This document shows positions 24,522 to 33,508 of a stretch of 64,000 bases of DNA, in pieces. Made by a program: the position numbers and the translations under genes. The first letter of the stretch is position 1. Every line of letters begins with the position of its first letter. The notes below the pieces were generated by a model. It was not told where the DNA came from, searched no databases, and worked only from the letters and a program-made list of their open reading frames with translations. This stretch comes from Arthrobacter_J sp038199985 (GTDB lineage: Bacteria > Actinomycetota > Actinomycetes > Actinomycetales > Micrococcaceae), in contig JBBPYK010000062.1 of the NCBI GenBank assembly GCA_038199985.1, positions 55,156 to 119,155 of the forward strand. The letters are read 5' to 3'.

Positions 24522-24920
24522 CTAGTTGCCCCGGGTATCGCCAGGGCCGTAAGTCTCCGGGCGGAAGTTCCCAGGGTCGTCGGCGGGTTTGTCCGTGGAA
24601 GCTGATTTGTCCGCGGCGACGGCCTCTCCGCGTGGCTTCCGCGCCATGTCCACCCTAGCGTTTGGATCGATGGAGTCCTCCGCCTCAGAGTCATTGAGCT
24701 CGGCCTTATTCCGCACGGGTGGAGCACCATCCTTGAAGCGACGCTGTAGCGTGGCCGCAGCCTCATTGCGCAGCGTGCGGAAGAAAAGGTACGTGATACA
24801 CAACGGGATGATAACCGCCGCGATCGCCGATACCCAGAGCCCGGCGCCCAACCACATGAACAGAGCAAAGCACACGATGATCAGACCGGAGCGGAGAAGA
24901 GTAAATTTCAGGAATGCCAC
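24522..24920 (-). CDS. DUF4229 domain-containing membrane protein
   Basis: 132 residues. Two transmembrane helices at the N-terminus (about 5-25 and 28-48) are followed by the basic FFRTLRNEAAATLQRRF segment typical of DUF4229, then a charged disordered cytoplasmic tail rich in Asp, Lys and Pro. The family is actinobacterial, of unknown function, and usually sits between menA and the cytochrome c maturation genes, as the order here would suggest without the 3-kb insert. Confidence 0.82.
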   Translation of the reverse strand: MAFLKFTLLRSGLIIVCFALFMWLGAGLWVSAIAAVIIPLCITYLFFRTLRNEAAATLQRRFKDGAPPVRNKAELNDSEAEDSIDPNARVDMARKPRGEAVAADKSASTDKPADDPGNFRPETYGPGDTRGN

Positions 24921-25011
24921 GGATCCAGTCTACGCGCCCGGATCGGGGGTTCGCTTCGACCTCCCGTGACCCTGCGCAGACCACAGCTCGTATCGAGCCT
25001 ACAATTGGTAT

Positions 25012-25395
25012 ATGCGTTTCCTGTTGATCGGGGTAATCCTCTACATTGCGGTCACGGTCTATGCCGTGATCGACTGTTCCACGTCTCCTTCCCGAGACCT
25101 TCGCGGCATCAGTAAGGGTGCATGGATCCCCGTGATCATCCTGCTTCCGGTGGTTGGTGCCGTTCTATGGTTCCTCTTCGGCAGGCCAGTGGTCGTCCCA
25201 CCGTCCAAACGGAGCAACGCCCCGGACGATGATCCGCAGTTCCTCCGCAACCTCGAAACCTGGCGTGCCCAGCAGTCGCGGGAAGCGGCGCTGCGCAAGC
25301 GCGAAGAGGAGCTGAAAGCCCGCGAAGAGCGGCTCCGGAAGGACGACGACGGCGGCGATACCGGCGGTTCAAACCGCCCAGCCACCGGCCACTGA
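25012..25395 (+). CDS. PLDc_N domain-containing membrane protein
   Basis: 127 residues. Two transmembrane helices (about 2-20 and 40-58) with the connecting IDCSTSPSRDLRGISKGAW and closing WFLFGRP motif define the PLDc_N domain, here without a phospholipase catalytic part. The tail is a charged helix rich in Glu, Arg and Lys (probable coiled coil). The function is unknown; it commonly stands next to ccsB in Micrococcales. Convergent with ccsB, 4 bases apart. Confidence 0.85.
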   Translation: MRFLLIGVILYIAVTVYAVIDCSTSPSRDLRGISKGAWIPVIILLPVVGAVLWFLFGRPVVVPPSKRSNAPDDDPQFLRNLETWRAQQSREAALRKREEELKAREERLRKDDDGGDTGGSNRPATGH

Positions 25396-25399
25396 CGGA

Positions 25400-26473
25400 C
25401 TAGATGCCGGAGTAGCTGTGCAGACCGGAGAAGAAGACGTTGACAATGGCGAAGTTGAAGATCACGCACAGGTAGCCAACGATGCTTAGCCAGGCTGCCC
25501 GGGTCCCGGTCCACCCGCGCGTTGCTCGCGCGTGTAGATAGCCCGCATAGACCACCCAGATCACAAACGTCCACACTTCCTTGGTGTCCCAGCCCCAATA
25601 GCGGCCCCAGGCTTCCTCGGCCCAGATGGCACCGGCCATCAGAGTGAAGGTCCAGCCCACAAAGGCAATGGCGTTAATTCGGTACGCAAGGTTTTCAAGG
25701 CTCAGGGAGCTCGGCACAACACGCATGAAAGCGAACCGGTCCGATTTGCCCGCCCGCACTTTGACCTCACGGTCTGCCTGCATCAGCTGCAGTACGGACA
25801 TAGCGAAAGTGATGGTGAACAAGGCCGAAGAGATCACAGCGATCGATACGTGGACAACAAGCCAATAACTCTGAAGTGCGGGCACTAGGTGTGCAACCGG
25901 TGTTGGAAACCCCACGATCGCAGCGTTGAGCATGACCAGCACGAGCCCGGTCACGAAGGCCCCCACAAAGCGCACGTCCTTGCGCAGCAGCACGATGAGG
26001 AACACGAGCGTGACCACAAGGGCGCCCGTGGTGCAGAATTCGTACATGTTGCCCCAGGGCACGCGGTGGGCCGCGAAGCTACGCGCTAGCACCGCGGCAG
26101 CGTGGACCGATGCAGCCACGACGGTGAGTGCGACGGCGACCCGCGCCAGCTGGCGGCGTTCCCCTGCATACTCCATGGAATCATCGGCGGTCTGGGCAAC
26201 CGCGCCTTCAACGGGAGGTGTCCCACTACCCTCCGCCGAGTCAGCTACGCCCGCTCCCACGCTGGCAGGAACCGACACGCTCTCACGCGTTCGGGCCGGC
26301 GTAGCGCTACGGACCGCTGCGTCCTGCGCGGCGCGATTCTCGACGCCTCGGATGGTCTTACTGCTCCGAACCAGGTCCAGAACAAACACGGCGAAAGCCA
26401 CCGTGTAGGCGACCGACGCCAGAAGCATGAACAGCTCGCTGTACTGGCCCAGTTCTTCGTTGATGCTTTGCAT
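25400..26473 (-). CDS. ccsB: System II cytochrome c biogenesis protein CcsB/ResC
   Basis: 357 residues with about eight transmembrane helices. The heme-handling tryptophan-rich segment is WGRYWGWDTKEVWTFVIW, with conserved histidines flanking it (YLHARATRGW and VHVSIAV). Together with ResB it moves heme to the outside of the cytoplasmic membrane and attaches it to apocytochrome c. An extended, low-complexity loop after the first helix (Ala, Ser, Pro-rich, about 40-110) is typical of actinobacterial versions. Its start abuts the resB stop. Confidence 0.92.
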   Translation of the reverse strand: MQSINEELGQYSELFMLLASVAYTVAFAVFVLDLVRSSKTIRGVENRAAQDAAVRSATPARTRESVSVPASVGAGVADSAEGSGTPPVEGAVAQTADDSMEYAGERRQLARVAVALTVVAASVHAAAVLARSFAAHRVPWGNMYEFCTTGALVVTLVFLIVLLRKDVRFVGAFVTGLVLVMLNAAIVGFPTPVAHLVPALQSYWLVVHVSIAVISSALFTITFAMSVLQLMQADREVKVRAGKSDRFAFMRVVPSSLSLENLAYRINAIAFVGWTFTLMAGAIWAEEAWGRYWGWDTKEVWTFVIWVVYAGYLHARATRGWTGTRAAWLSIVGYLCVIFNFAIVNVFFSGLHSYSGI

Positions 26474-28188
26474 TAGCGGTCCTTACCCGTTGTGATATCT
26501 AGATTATGCGCGCCGTCGGGGTCAGCTGTCAGCCAAGCCTTTTCGAACATGCGCTGCAGAGCGGCGGCCTCAGTGGTCAGCCGGTTGTCCTCGCCGCGGG
26601 CAAGGAGCCCGTACTCCACCATGATGCGGCCGTCGTCGTGCTCTCCAGCGCGCACCCAGACGCGGCGGCGACTGATGAACAGCGAGCCCATCAACCCGGT
26701 CAGCGCCAATACCGAAAAGATCAGAACAAAGAGTTTCGCGGGGTCATACGTGACATCCAGGGCAACGTAGCGTTTCAGACCGTCAAAGGTGATGGAGCCC
26801 TGGTCCTCCGGTAACTCGTACGTTTCATAGGCGCCCAGCACAATACCGCCAGCGTCCATACTGCGATTATTCAACGGCGTCAAAGGATCGGTGTCGAGGG
26901 TGAAGACACTCTTTGGTTCGCCCTTGTCCAGGCCAAGGTCCCCGTAGTAGGAGTTCAGGTTCAACTGCGGATTGAACGGATCCGGGTCTGACGCGAAGGA
27001 CACACCCTGCTCGTCAATGCGGGCAGTTGGCAGGAAGAACCCTACGAACCCCAGCTGCTCGGGCCGCGCATCGGGCACCTTCAGAACCATGAGCGAGGTA
27101 TACGCTGCGTCATTCGGGATCGATACGACGGGCCCCCGATACGCGATGTCTCCATTGCCGTCTTTGACCGTGATGACCGGTGCATAACCATTGCCCACCA
27201 AGTAGACGCGGGTTCCGCCGATGTTAATGGGGTGGTTGACCTTCAGCGTCTCTTGTTGAGGCTCAGCATCAGGCCCAGTTTGTGTGGTCATCGTAGCGGT
27301 GAAGTCCAGTGGTTGCCCGTAGTGCGTGGTGGACTCGCGATCGAACACAACGTCGAAGTCATCGAGTGTCAGCGAGTAGGGATCCAGCTGGTTCTCCGAG
27401 AAGTTGGTGCCCGGATTGAAATTGTCGTAGCCGATGAGCGTGTTCACGAAGGTGTCGCCCTCCACGAGGATCTTCTGCCCGCGGTATCCAAAAAGGCCAC
27501 CAGCGGCAACGGAAATGAGCACACCTATCAGCGCCGTATGGAATACCAGATTGCCGAGTTCCTTCAAGTATCCGCGTTCGGCCCCAACGGATGGCCGCGC
27601 CCCATCGAGATCCCGGAGCTCTACACGGTAGCCCCGCTTCTTCAGCAGCTTCGCCGCATCCTCGACGACGGCTCCCGGAGACTGCCCTGGTCCGGCGTCG
27701 TCCGTTCCTCCCCACGCTGAGGACACGGTGACGGTGCCGTATTCAGGCATTCGAGACAAGCGCCGTGGAGTACGCGGAGGCTGCGAGCGAAGGGCCCGAT
27801 AATAGACCTTGGTTCGGGGCACCACGCAGCCGATTAGGGAGATGAACAACAGCAGGTAGATTGCTGAGAACCAGACGGAGCTGTAGACATCGAAGAGCTG
27901 GAACCTGTCCAGCCAGGGGCCAGAGTCGGGATTGTTCTTGATGTACTGCGTGACGACGGCTGGGTTGGCCGGACGCTGCGGAAAGAGTGAACCAGGCACG
28001 GCTGCAATAGCCAGAAGGAGCAGCAGGAACAGTGCGGTTCGCATGCTCGTCAGCTGAGTCCATGCCCAGCGAAGTGTTCCGAACAAACCCAACGCCGGGA
28101 GGGCGATGTCGGGCTTAGAGGCCTGGTCTTTTTTGGTGGTGATGTTCTCCTGCGGCTTGCTCACGTGGTCCTTGTTGGTCTTCTTCAT
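26473..28188 (-). CDS. resB: Cytochrome c biogenesis protein ResB
   Basis: 571 residues. After a charged N-terminal tail come helices near 35-60 (TALFLLLLLAIAAVPGSLFPQ), 105-125 and 215-235, a large extracytoplasmic domain, and a last helix (KLFVLIFSVLALTGLMGSLF) with the RRRVWVRA end. ResB holds reduced apocytochrome and heme for ligation in System II. Its ATG overlaps the ccdA stop as TGATG, so the two are translationally coupled. Confidence 0.92.
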   Translation of the reverse strand: MKKTNKDHVSKPQENITTKKDQASKPDIALPALGLFGTLRWAWTQLTSMRTALFLLLLLAIAAVPGSLFPQRPANPAVVTQYIKNNPDSGPWLDRFQLFDVYSSVWFSAIYLLLFISLIGCVVPRTKVYYRALRSQPPRTPRRLSRMPEYGTVTVSSAWGGTDDAGPGQSPGAVVEDAAKLLKKRGYRVELRDLDGARPSVGAERGYLKELGNLVFHTALIGVLISVAAGGLFGYRGQKILVEGDTFVNTLIGYDNFNPGTNFSENQLDPYSLTLDDFDVVFDRESTTHYGQPLDFTATMTTQTGPDAEPQQETLKVNHPINIGGTRVYLVGNGYAPVITVKDGNGDIAYRGPVVSIPNDAAYTSLMVLKVPDARPEQLGFVGFFLPTARIDEQGVSFASDPDPFNPQLNLNSYYGDLGLDKGEPKSVFTLDTDPLTPLNNRSMDAGGIVLGAYETYELPEDQGSITFDGLKRYVALDVTYDPAKLFVLIFSVLALTGLMGSLFISRRRVWVRAGEHDDGRIMVEYGLLARGEDNRLTTEAAALQRMFEKAWLTADPDGAHNLDITTGKDR

Positions 28189-28985
28189 CAGATCGGCAGC
28201 TCCACACTATTGAGCCAGCCCTGAAGCTCGCTTATCCACATGATCCATATTCCTGTGGCCATCAGTACGCCTACAACAATGAGCATGATCCCACCGGATA
28301 GTTGGAGGGCGCGCCGGTGTTTCCGGAAGAACGCCATGGCGCCCAAACCGCGGCGGACGCCGAGCGCGATCAGCAGGAACGGCAGGCCAAGCCCCAGACA
28401 GTAAACAAACGTCAGGACGGCACCTTTGGCTGCGCTGGCATCGTTGCCGGAGAACGAAAGTAGCTGCACAGCCGAGAGTGTTGGGCCGATACAGGGCGCC
28501 CAGCTCAAACCGAAGGTCAGCCCCAACAGTGGCGCACCCCACAGTCCCGCACGCGGCGAAGCCTGGATTCTGCGGTCCTGTTGGAACCAGCTCAGTCCGC
28601 CCATGAAGATCACGCCCATGAGGATCACGAGCAAGCCGAGCAGCTGCGTTACCCACGCCTGGTCTGGACCTTTGAGCCAGGCGCCGAGCTGACCAAACAC
28701 CGCACCGATAGCTACGTAAACCACCGTGAATCCAAGGATAAAGAGGCCGATGCCGACGAGCATGCGACCGCGCTTCTGCTGTTCAAGATCGACGCCGGCC
28801 AAGCCGGTGACATACCCGAGGTACCCGGGTACCAGTGGCAGGATACACGGGGAGAGGAAGGAGACGATACCTGCCAGCAGGGCAACGGGCAGCGCCAGCA
28901 GCATGGAACCGTTGAGGACGGTTTCCGCAAAGGGGTTTCCTGCGCTCAGCACGGTGATACGCGCCAGTTCGACGGCGGGGAACAC
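28188..28985 (-). CDS. ccdA: Cytochrome c biogenesis/thiol-disulfide transport protein CcdA
   Basis: 265 residues, six transmembrane helices. The paired redox cysteines are visible as LSPCILPLVPGYL in helix 1 and SWAPCIGPTLSAV in helix 4. It transfers electrons from cytoplasmic thioredoxin to extracytoplasmic TlpA/ResA-type proteins that keep apocytochrome cysteines reduced. It lies between tlpA (6 bases away) and resB (overlapping). Confidence 0.93.
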   Translation of the reverse strand: MFPAVELARITVLSAGNPFAETVLNGSMLLALPVALLAGIVSFLSPCILPLVPGYLGYVTGLAGVDLEQQKRGRMLVGIGLFILGFTVVYVAIGAVFGQLGAWLKGPDQAWVTQLLGLLVILMGVIFMGGLSWFQQDRRIQASPRAGLWGAPLLGLTFGLSWAPCIGPTLSAVQLLSFSGNDASAAKGAVLTFVYCLGLGLPFLLIALGVRRGLGAMAFFRKHRRALQLSGGIMLIVVGVLMATGIWIMWISELQGWLNSVELPI

Positions 28986-28991
28986 GTGCGC

Positions 28992-29624
28992 TTACTCCGC
29001 CACGGCGTCGGAAATGAGGGCTTTCAGGGTGCTCTTCTCCGCCAGACCCAGAATGCGCGCGGCTACACGGCCCTTCTTATCAAGCACGATGGTTGTGGGC
29101 ACGGCCTGCGGCGGAACGTAGCTGGTCATCGACAGGAGGACTTGGCCGTCCTTATCGTTGAAGCTTGCGTAGGGGATGTTGAACGTGCGCTCGAATGCGT
29201 CCGCAGTGGCTTTTTCGTCGCGGATGTTCACCCCAAAGAACAGGGTGCCCTCGGCGCTGAACGTCTCGTGGAGTGCCACGAGGTCAGGGGCTTCCTTGCG
29301 GCACGGCGCGCAGGATGCGTACCAGAAATTCAGGACTACCACGTTGCCACGCCACTGCTCCGAGGACGCCTGCTCCCCGTTGAACAGCTTCCCGGAGATG
29401 TCGACGGGCTCACCACGTTTCTCGGGCGAATATTCAGTCACGGAGCCATCGCCTGCGATGTAGTTCTTATTGTCTCCAGCTTTGGCTTGCTTGGCCAGTG
29501 GATCCTCTACCGTGCACGCGGCAAGCGCAACCGCCGCAGGTATGCCGAAGGCCAGCGCAGCACCGTATTTCAGGAGCGAACGCCGTCCGGAAATTCCATC
29601 AGTAGTGTTCACAGCTTCTTTCAC
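28992..29624 (-). CDS. TlpA-family extracytoplasmic thiol-disulfide oxidoreductase, lipoprotein
   Basis: 210 residues. A basic N-terminus and a hydrophobic stretch ending in VALAAC give a lipoprotein signal (a twin-Arg GRRSLLKYG precedes it, so Tat export is possible). The thioredoxin fold has the active site WYASCAPCRKEAP and the cis-Pro loop QAVPTTIVLD. It would reduce apocytochrome c cysteines before heme attachment, receiving electrons from CcdA. First gene of the tlpA-ccdA-resB-ccsB run. Confidence 0.9.
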   Translation of the reverse strand: MKEAVNTTDGISGRRSLLKYGAALAFGIPAAVALAACTVEDPLAKQAKAGDNKNYIAGDGSVTEYSPEKRGEPVDISGKLFNGEQASSEQWRGNVVVLNFWYASCAPCRKEAPDLVALHETFSAEGTLFFGVNIRDEKATADAFERTFNIPYASFNDKDGQVLLSMTSYVPPQAVPTTIVLDKKGRVAARILGLAEKSTLKALISDAVAE

Positions 29625-29665
29625 AATTTCTACAACGTGTAGTAGTACTTATATGCTCCCACACA

Positions 29666-30328
29666 TTATGCGCCCGGAACATTGGCAGCCCCTGGGAGCA
29701 GATCCGGGCACGGCTCGGTGTACTGGACACCTACCAGGTTGCCGTCGTCGAACTCCAGGGAAGTGATGGAAGCAAGCGTGCACTCACGTTGACGCGGATC
29801 ATGCCACAGGCGTTTCTTCTCTGCGGAGAGGCGTGTTACCCAGATGGGAAGCTGGTGACTGACGAGAACGGCTTCCGCCCCGTCTCCACCGTTTTCTACC
29901 GCTTTGCGAGCCGCATCTTCGACGGCCGCCATGATGCGTTCCGCCTGGGAAATATACGGCTCACCCCACGACGGCTTCATGGGATTCACCAGAAGCGGCC
30001 AGTACCGGGGGTTGCGCAGCTGTCGCTTGATGCCAGCCAGCCCCTCAAAGCGGTTCTCCGCCTCGAGCAGCCGCTCGTCAGTCACGATCGGTAGCTCCAG
30101 TGCATCCGACGTCGGCCCCGCGGTTTCCTGAGCGCGCGTCAGAGGTGAGGCCGCCAGATAGCTAATGCGGGCGCCGTCGCGCTCTCGCTCCTGGAACCAG
30201 GAGGCAGCACGCTCTGCCATTTCGTGACCGAGCACCGAAAGATGGAAGCCGGGAAGGCGTCCGTACAGAACGCCGTCGGGGTTGAAGACCTCGCCGTGAC
30301 GCAGGAGATGAACTGTGGATGTGGGCAT
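29666..30328 (-). CDS. Histidine phosphatase family protein
   Basis: 220 residues from MPTSTVHLLRHGEV. The N-terminal LLRHGEV is the RHG catalytic motif of the phosphoglycerate-mutase/acid-phosphatase superfamily, and the second His is in AVLVSHQLPIW. Such proteins remove phosphate from small molecules in the cytoplasm; the substrate is unclear. The frame is open to 30355 via GTG, but the family start is at 30328. It precedes the cytochrome c maturation genes, as in many Micrococcaceae. Confidence 0.86.
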   Translation of the reverse strand: MPTSTVHLLRHGEVFNPDGVLYGRLPGFHLSVLGHEMAERAASWFQERERDGARISYLAASPLTRAQETAGPTSDALELPIVTDERLLEAENRFEGLAGIKRQLRNPRYWPLLVNPMKPSWGEPYISQAERIMAAVEDAARKAVENGGDGAEAVLVSHQLPIWVTRLSAEKKRLWHDPRQRECTLASITSLEFDDGNLVGVQYTEPCPDLLPGAANVPGA

Positions 30329-30426
30329 GACATCAATTTTGACACCCCGGCACACGGCGCCCTAATTGCATCCGCCGCGCCCCCATCTGTCAAGAGGACG
30401 TAGCGAGAATTCATCCCGATGGAATA

Positions 30427-30446
30427 AAACATGCATTTGCATGTTT
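30427..30446. promoter_or_regulatory. Palindromic operator candidate upstream of yceI
   Basis: AACATGCA and TGCATGTT pair around a central TT, with one further A-T pair outside (9-bp arms). It lies 44 bases upstream of the YceI-family start. The size and symmetry suit a MarR- or TetR-type repressor, but no regulator gene is adjacent. Confidence 0.45.
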
Positions 30447-30489
30447 ATCCCCTGTGGAAGCCCGACCCCTGACGAAGGAGAAACTCATC

Positions 30490-31038
30490 ATGACAATCCC
30501 CAGCGGCCTCACCACCGGAACCTGGACTTTGGACACCTCGCACAGTGAAGTCGGTTTTACCGTCCGCCATGCAGGGATCAGCAAGGTCCGCGGCACGTTC
30601 GACGACGTCCACGCTGTCATGAACGTCGCCGAGAACATCGAAGGTTCCACCATCGAGGCCACCGTCAAAACCGATTCGTTTAACTCAAAGGACAGCAACC
30701 GCGACGCGCACGTCAAAGGGCCGGACTTTTTTGACATCGCGCAGTTCCCCGAGATGACCTTCAGCTCCACAGGGCTCTCCGGTGACGATGAAACCTATGT
30801 GCTCTCCGGCGACCTGACCATCCGGGGCGTAACCAAGCCCGTAGAATTCACCACCGAGTTCAATGGGGTAGCCGTGGACCCGTTCGGCGCAACTCGCGCC
30901 GGGTTCAGTGGCCAGACCATCATTTCCCGCAAGGACTTTGGTCTGACCTACAACGCTGCTCTCGAAGCTGGCGGCGTCTTGATCGGCGACAAGGTGACGA
31001 TCAGCCTCGACGCAGCTTTTGTGGCACCCGCAGAGTAG
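30490..31038 (+). CDS. YceI-family protein
   Basis: 182 residues with AAGGAG 9 bases before the ATG; the upstream open frame to 30454 is not needed. The YceI lipocalin-like barrel is evident from GTWTLDTSHSEVGFTVRHAG, the FDDVHAVMNV strand, the DSFNSKDSNRDAHVKGPDFF signature and the FGLTYNAALEAGGVLIGDKV end. The family binds long-chain isoprenoids such as polyprenyl quinones. No signal peptide, so cytoplasmic. Followed by a large nested hairpin. Confidence 0.9.
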   Translation: MTIPSGLTTGTWTLDTSHSEVGFTVRHAGISKVRGTFDDVHAVMNVAENIEGSTIEATVKTDSFNSKDSNRDAHVKGPDFFDIAQFPEMTFSSTGLSGDDETYVLSGDLTIRGVTKPVEFTTEFNGVAVDPFGATRAGFSGQTIISRKDFGLTYNAALEAGGVLIGDKVTISLDAAFVAPAE

Positions 31039-31071
31039 CGCTCTCCCCTTAGCGCTGACCTACATTGCCGT

Positions 31072-31145
31072 GCCCGAGATCACCCTTCTGCCTCGCTGGC
31101 ACCCTGTATATAGGGTGCCAGCGGCAACAAGGGGTGATCTCGGGC
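31072..31145 (+). repeat. Nested intergenic hairpin element
   Basis: Outer arms GCCCGAGATCACCC (31072-31085) and GGGTGATCTCGGGC (31132-31145) pair perfectly over 14 bp. Inside, CGCTGGCACCCT (31094-31105) pairs with AGGGTGCCAGCG (31112-31123) over 12 bp around GTATAT. The whole element folds into a two-tier hairpin in a gap of 175 bases between yceI and the next gene. No T-run follows. It may be a terminator, a dispersed repeat or a structured RNA. Confidence 0.6.
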
Positions 31146-31213
31146 TGCGTTTCGTTGTGGAATGGTTAGCGAAATCAACGATTTCAGCGACATGAGCCGA
31201 CTACGCTTAAACG

Positions 31214-31738
31214 ATGCCCATGCCGCGTTTCCCTACTCCTTCCGAGCGCGAGCCAACTTGGACGCACGACGACGGCCCCAGCACCGCGGACCTCCGAGAT
31301 CGGCCCATCGCCCAAAGACTAAAAGACCTCAGCGGGCTACAGCAGGAGATCAGCGCGGCCTACGTACTCTGGCTGGCCTCCGCGGCCTTCTCGGTCGTGC
31401 TGCACGCTGCCACGTTGATTGGATCGGTTGGAACCTACGGCCGCGGCGCACTGGTGCTGGACGTACCGAACCTCATCTTTGCTCTCCTCATCAGCCTCGC
31501 CATCACCTACCTTGCCGTCCGGATGAAGGAAAGCGCACCGTGGGCGCGTGTTGCGCTCAGTATCGTTGGCAGCCTCACCTTCATTTCGTCGATCATCTCC
31601 ATCGGCACCATTGGGATGGGAATCATCACCGCGCTGATGCAGATCGTCGCAACAACACTGATGTGGACTGCCGCGGGGCACCACTGGTTCAGGACATCGA
31701 GGCATGATCTCCAGGCCGGGGTATCCCACGGAGGTTGA
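31214..31738 (+). CDS. Hypothetical membrane protein, four helices
   Basis: 174 residues. A polar N-terminal stretch (about 1-45) with Asp, Arg and Pro is followed by four transmembrane helices (near 48-68, 83-103, 112-132 and 135-150) and a basic tail. I do not recognise a family beyond resemblance to small polytopic proteins often seen with DUF-type neighbours. The next gene, about 80 bases on, encodes a protein of the same topology, so the two may be related in function. Confidence 0.6.
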   Translation: MPMPRFPTPSEREPTWTHDDGPSTADLRDRPIAQRLKDLSGLQQEISAAYVLWLASAAFSVVLHAATLIGSVGTYGRGALVLDVPNLIFALLISLAITYLAVRMKESAPWARVALSIVGSLTFISSIISIGTIGMGIITALMQIVATTLMWTAAGHHWFRTSRHDLQAGVSHGG

Positions 31739-31816
31739 GCTCCCACGGACCTGACCGCGACGGATACCCGCTGTAGGCTTGGAATCAGCCCACCGACGTA
31801 AACAAAAGGACGCGCG

Positions 31817-32506
31817 ATGAGTACCCCTGAGAACAATCCGGACCCCCAGAAGCCCACACCGGAAAGCAACCCTTACTCGGGGCATGCGGCTCCGGCCAAC
31901 CAGCCGCAGTATGGCCAGAACGGGCCAGGCAGCACTCCGGGAACCCAGCAGCCATACGGTTACCAGGCGCCCCAAGCATCCGGTTACAACTATCCCGGCG
32001 GTGCCGCGGAGATGCCCGCAGCGGAGAAAGGGCCAGCCCCTAAACAGGTCAATATGGCTTACTGGCTCATTCTGGCCGCTGGCGCCTTGGCCCTGATCTC
32101 CGCCGTCATCTCGCAGATGACCAGGCCCGACATCCCTGAAATGTCGTCAGGGATGGCCGCGACAGCTGGAGTTTCCGGTCTGATCTTCGCGATCATTGCC
32201 GTTGCCATTTACGTGATGCTGGCTATCTTCATCCGTAAGGGCCACAACTGGGCTCGGATCACAGCCACGGTCTTGGCCAGTATTAACGTTGTCATGCAAA
32301 TCTTCAGCCTGATCATCATCGCCATCTTTACCGGTGTGGACAACGAGATGTTTGGGTCCGTCCCGCAGGTGAGTGCCCTCACCACCATCCTGGGCCTCCT
32401 CGTCACGATCCTCGGCGTTGTCGCCGTCGTCCTGATCTGGATGAAGCCAGCGCGCCCGTACTTCCGGCAGGCTCGACCCACAGAGTACGCGCCGCACCAA
32501 GCCTAA
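31817..32506 (+). CDS. Hypothetical membrane protein with Pro/Gln/Tyr-rich N-terminus
   Basis: 229 residues. The first 75 are disordered and repetitive in Pro, Gln, Gly and Tyr (SNPYSGHA, QPYGYQAPQ and similar), followed by four transmembrane helices (about 80-100, 120-145, 152-175 and 188-208). The arrangement of an extended Q/P/Y-rich cytoplasmic tail and a four-helix core is common in actinobacterial membrane proteins linked to stress or cell-envelope functions, but no specific role can be given. Convergent with rex. Confidence 0.65.
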   Translation: MSTPENNPDPQKPTPESNPYSGHAAPANQPQYGQNGPGSTPGTQQPYGYQAPQASGYNYPGGAAEMPAAEKGPAPKQVNMAYWLILAAGALALISAVISQMTRPDIPEMSSGMAATAGVSGLIFAIIAVAIYVMLAIFIRKGHNWARITATVLASINVVMQIFSLIIIAIFTGVDNEMFGSVPQVSALTTILGLLVTILGVVAVVLIWMKPARPYFRQARPTEYAPHQA

Positions 32507-32510
32507 ATCT

Positions 32511-33209
32511 CTAGCCAGTACACGGGGTGCGAGTTGCGGAAGAAACATCCGAAACTCGCACCCTTTGTGCATGGTAGGCCAGTATCTGCAGCTCAGTGGC
32601 CAGATCCACCTTCCGCACCTGCACCTGAGCGGGCACCTGCAGGATCGTGGGCGAAAAATTGAGAATGCTCGTGATACCTGCGGCTATAAGACGGTCGCAG
32701 AGTTCTTGTGCAGCGCTGGGCGGCACTGACAGAACAGCCATGTTCGCCCGTGTGCGCGTCAGGACCTGCTCCAACTGATCCACCGGGCTGACCCGCAACC
32801 AGCCCACTTCCCGCCCGATAACCAGCGGATCAACGTCAAAAAGTGCCACCATTTCGAACCCGCGAGACACGAAGCCTGAGTATCCTGCAAGGGCACGTCC
32901 CAAGTTGCCGGCGCCTACAATAACCACTCGCAGATCGTGGTTGAGTCCCAAGGCGTCGGAGATCCGCTTGGTGAGCTGCCCGACGTCATACCCCACGCCA
33001 CGTGCCCCATGAGACCCAAGATAGGAAAGGTCCTTGCGGAGCATGGCGGGGTTCTCCCCTGCCGCGGCGGCCAGCTCCTCCGATGACACCCGCGAGGCAG
33101 CGTCCGGCCCCAACGCGTTGAGCGCGCGGAGATAGATGGTCAAGCGGGCCAAGGAAGCGGCAGGAATCTCGCGACTAACGGAGGACAGTTCTTTATCGTA
33201 CGAGGTCAC
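32511..33209 (-). CDS. rex: Redox-sensing transcriptional repressor Rex
   Basis: 232 residues. The N-terminal winged helix includes RLTIYLRALNAL and RKDLSYLGSHGARGVGYDV, and the Rossmann fold starts at VVIVGAGNLGRALAGY, which binds NADH. Rex represses respiratory and fermentative genes when NAD is high and releases DNA when NADH accumulates. It overlaps the glutaredoxin-family gene by 4 bases, the usual actinobacterial arrangement. I did not find a clear Rex operator (TTGTGA-type palindrome) near either gene. Confidence 0.94.
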   Translation of the reverse strand: MTSYDKELSSVSREIPAASLARLTIYLRALNALGPDAASRVSSEELAAAAGENPAMLRKDLSYLGSHGARGVGYDVGQLTKRISDALGLNHDLRVVIVGAGNLGRALAGYSGFVSRGFEMVALFDVDPLVIGREVGWLRVSPVDQLEQVLTRTRANMAVLSVPPSAAQELCDRLIAAGITSILNFSPTILQVPAQVQVRKVDLATELQILAYHAQRVRVSDVSSATRTPCTG

Positions 33210-33460
33210 TGCTCACGCTCCGTGCCCAATAGCTGACGAAGGCGGGTTTCATCAATGCGCCAGAAGTCCCGTGGAACGCCGTCGATCAGAACCACGGGTA
33301 TTTCCTCCGCATAGCGGGCCCTCAGCTCCTGATTGTCCATGATGGATTCCTCAGACCAATCAATTCCGAGTTCGCGCGCCACCCGTCCAACAACCTCGCG
33401 TGCGTCCTCACAGAGATGGCATTCCGGTTTAGTCAACAGTAGGAGGTTCGGTGAATACAT
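33206..33460 (-). CDS. Glutaredoxin-family protein
   Basis: 84 residues from MYSPNLLLLTKPECHLC. The CxxC site is ECHLCEDA and the cis-Pro strand is EEIPVVLIDG. These small thioredoxin-fold proteins sit immediately upstream of rex in many actinobacteria and probably help with thiol redox control. The start at 33460 is based on family length; only a weak purine stretch precedes it. The open frame continues to 33520, without similarity. Confidence 0.85.
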   Translation of the reverse strand: MYSPNLLLLTKPECHLCEDAREVVGRVARELGIDWSEESIMDNQELRARYAEEIPVVLIDGVPRDFWRIDETRLRQLLGTEREQ

Positions 33461-33508
33461 ACCTACAAAACTAGCGTGCAGGCGACGGCGTCGCATTCCG
33501 CACATGGC

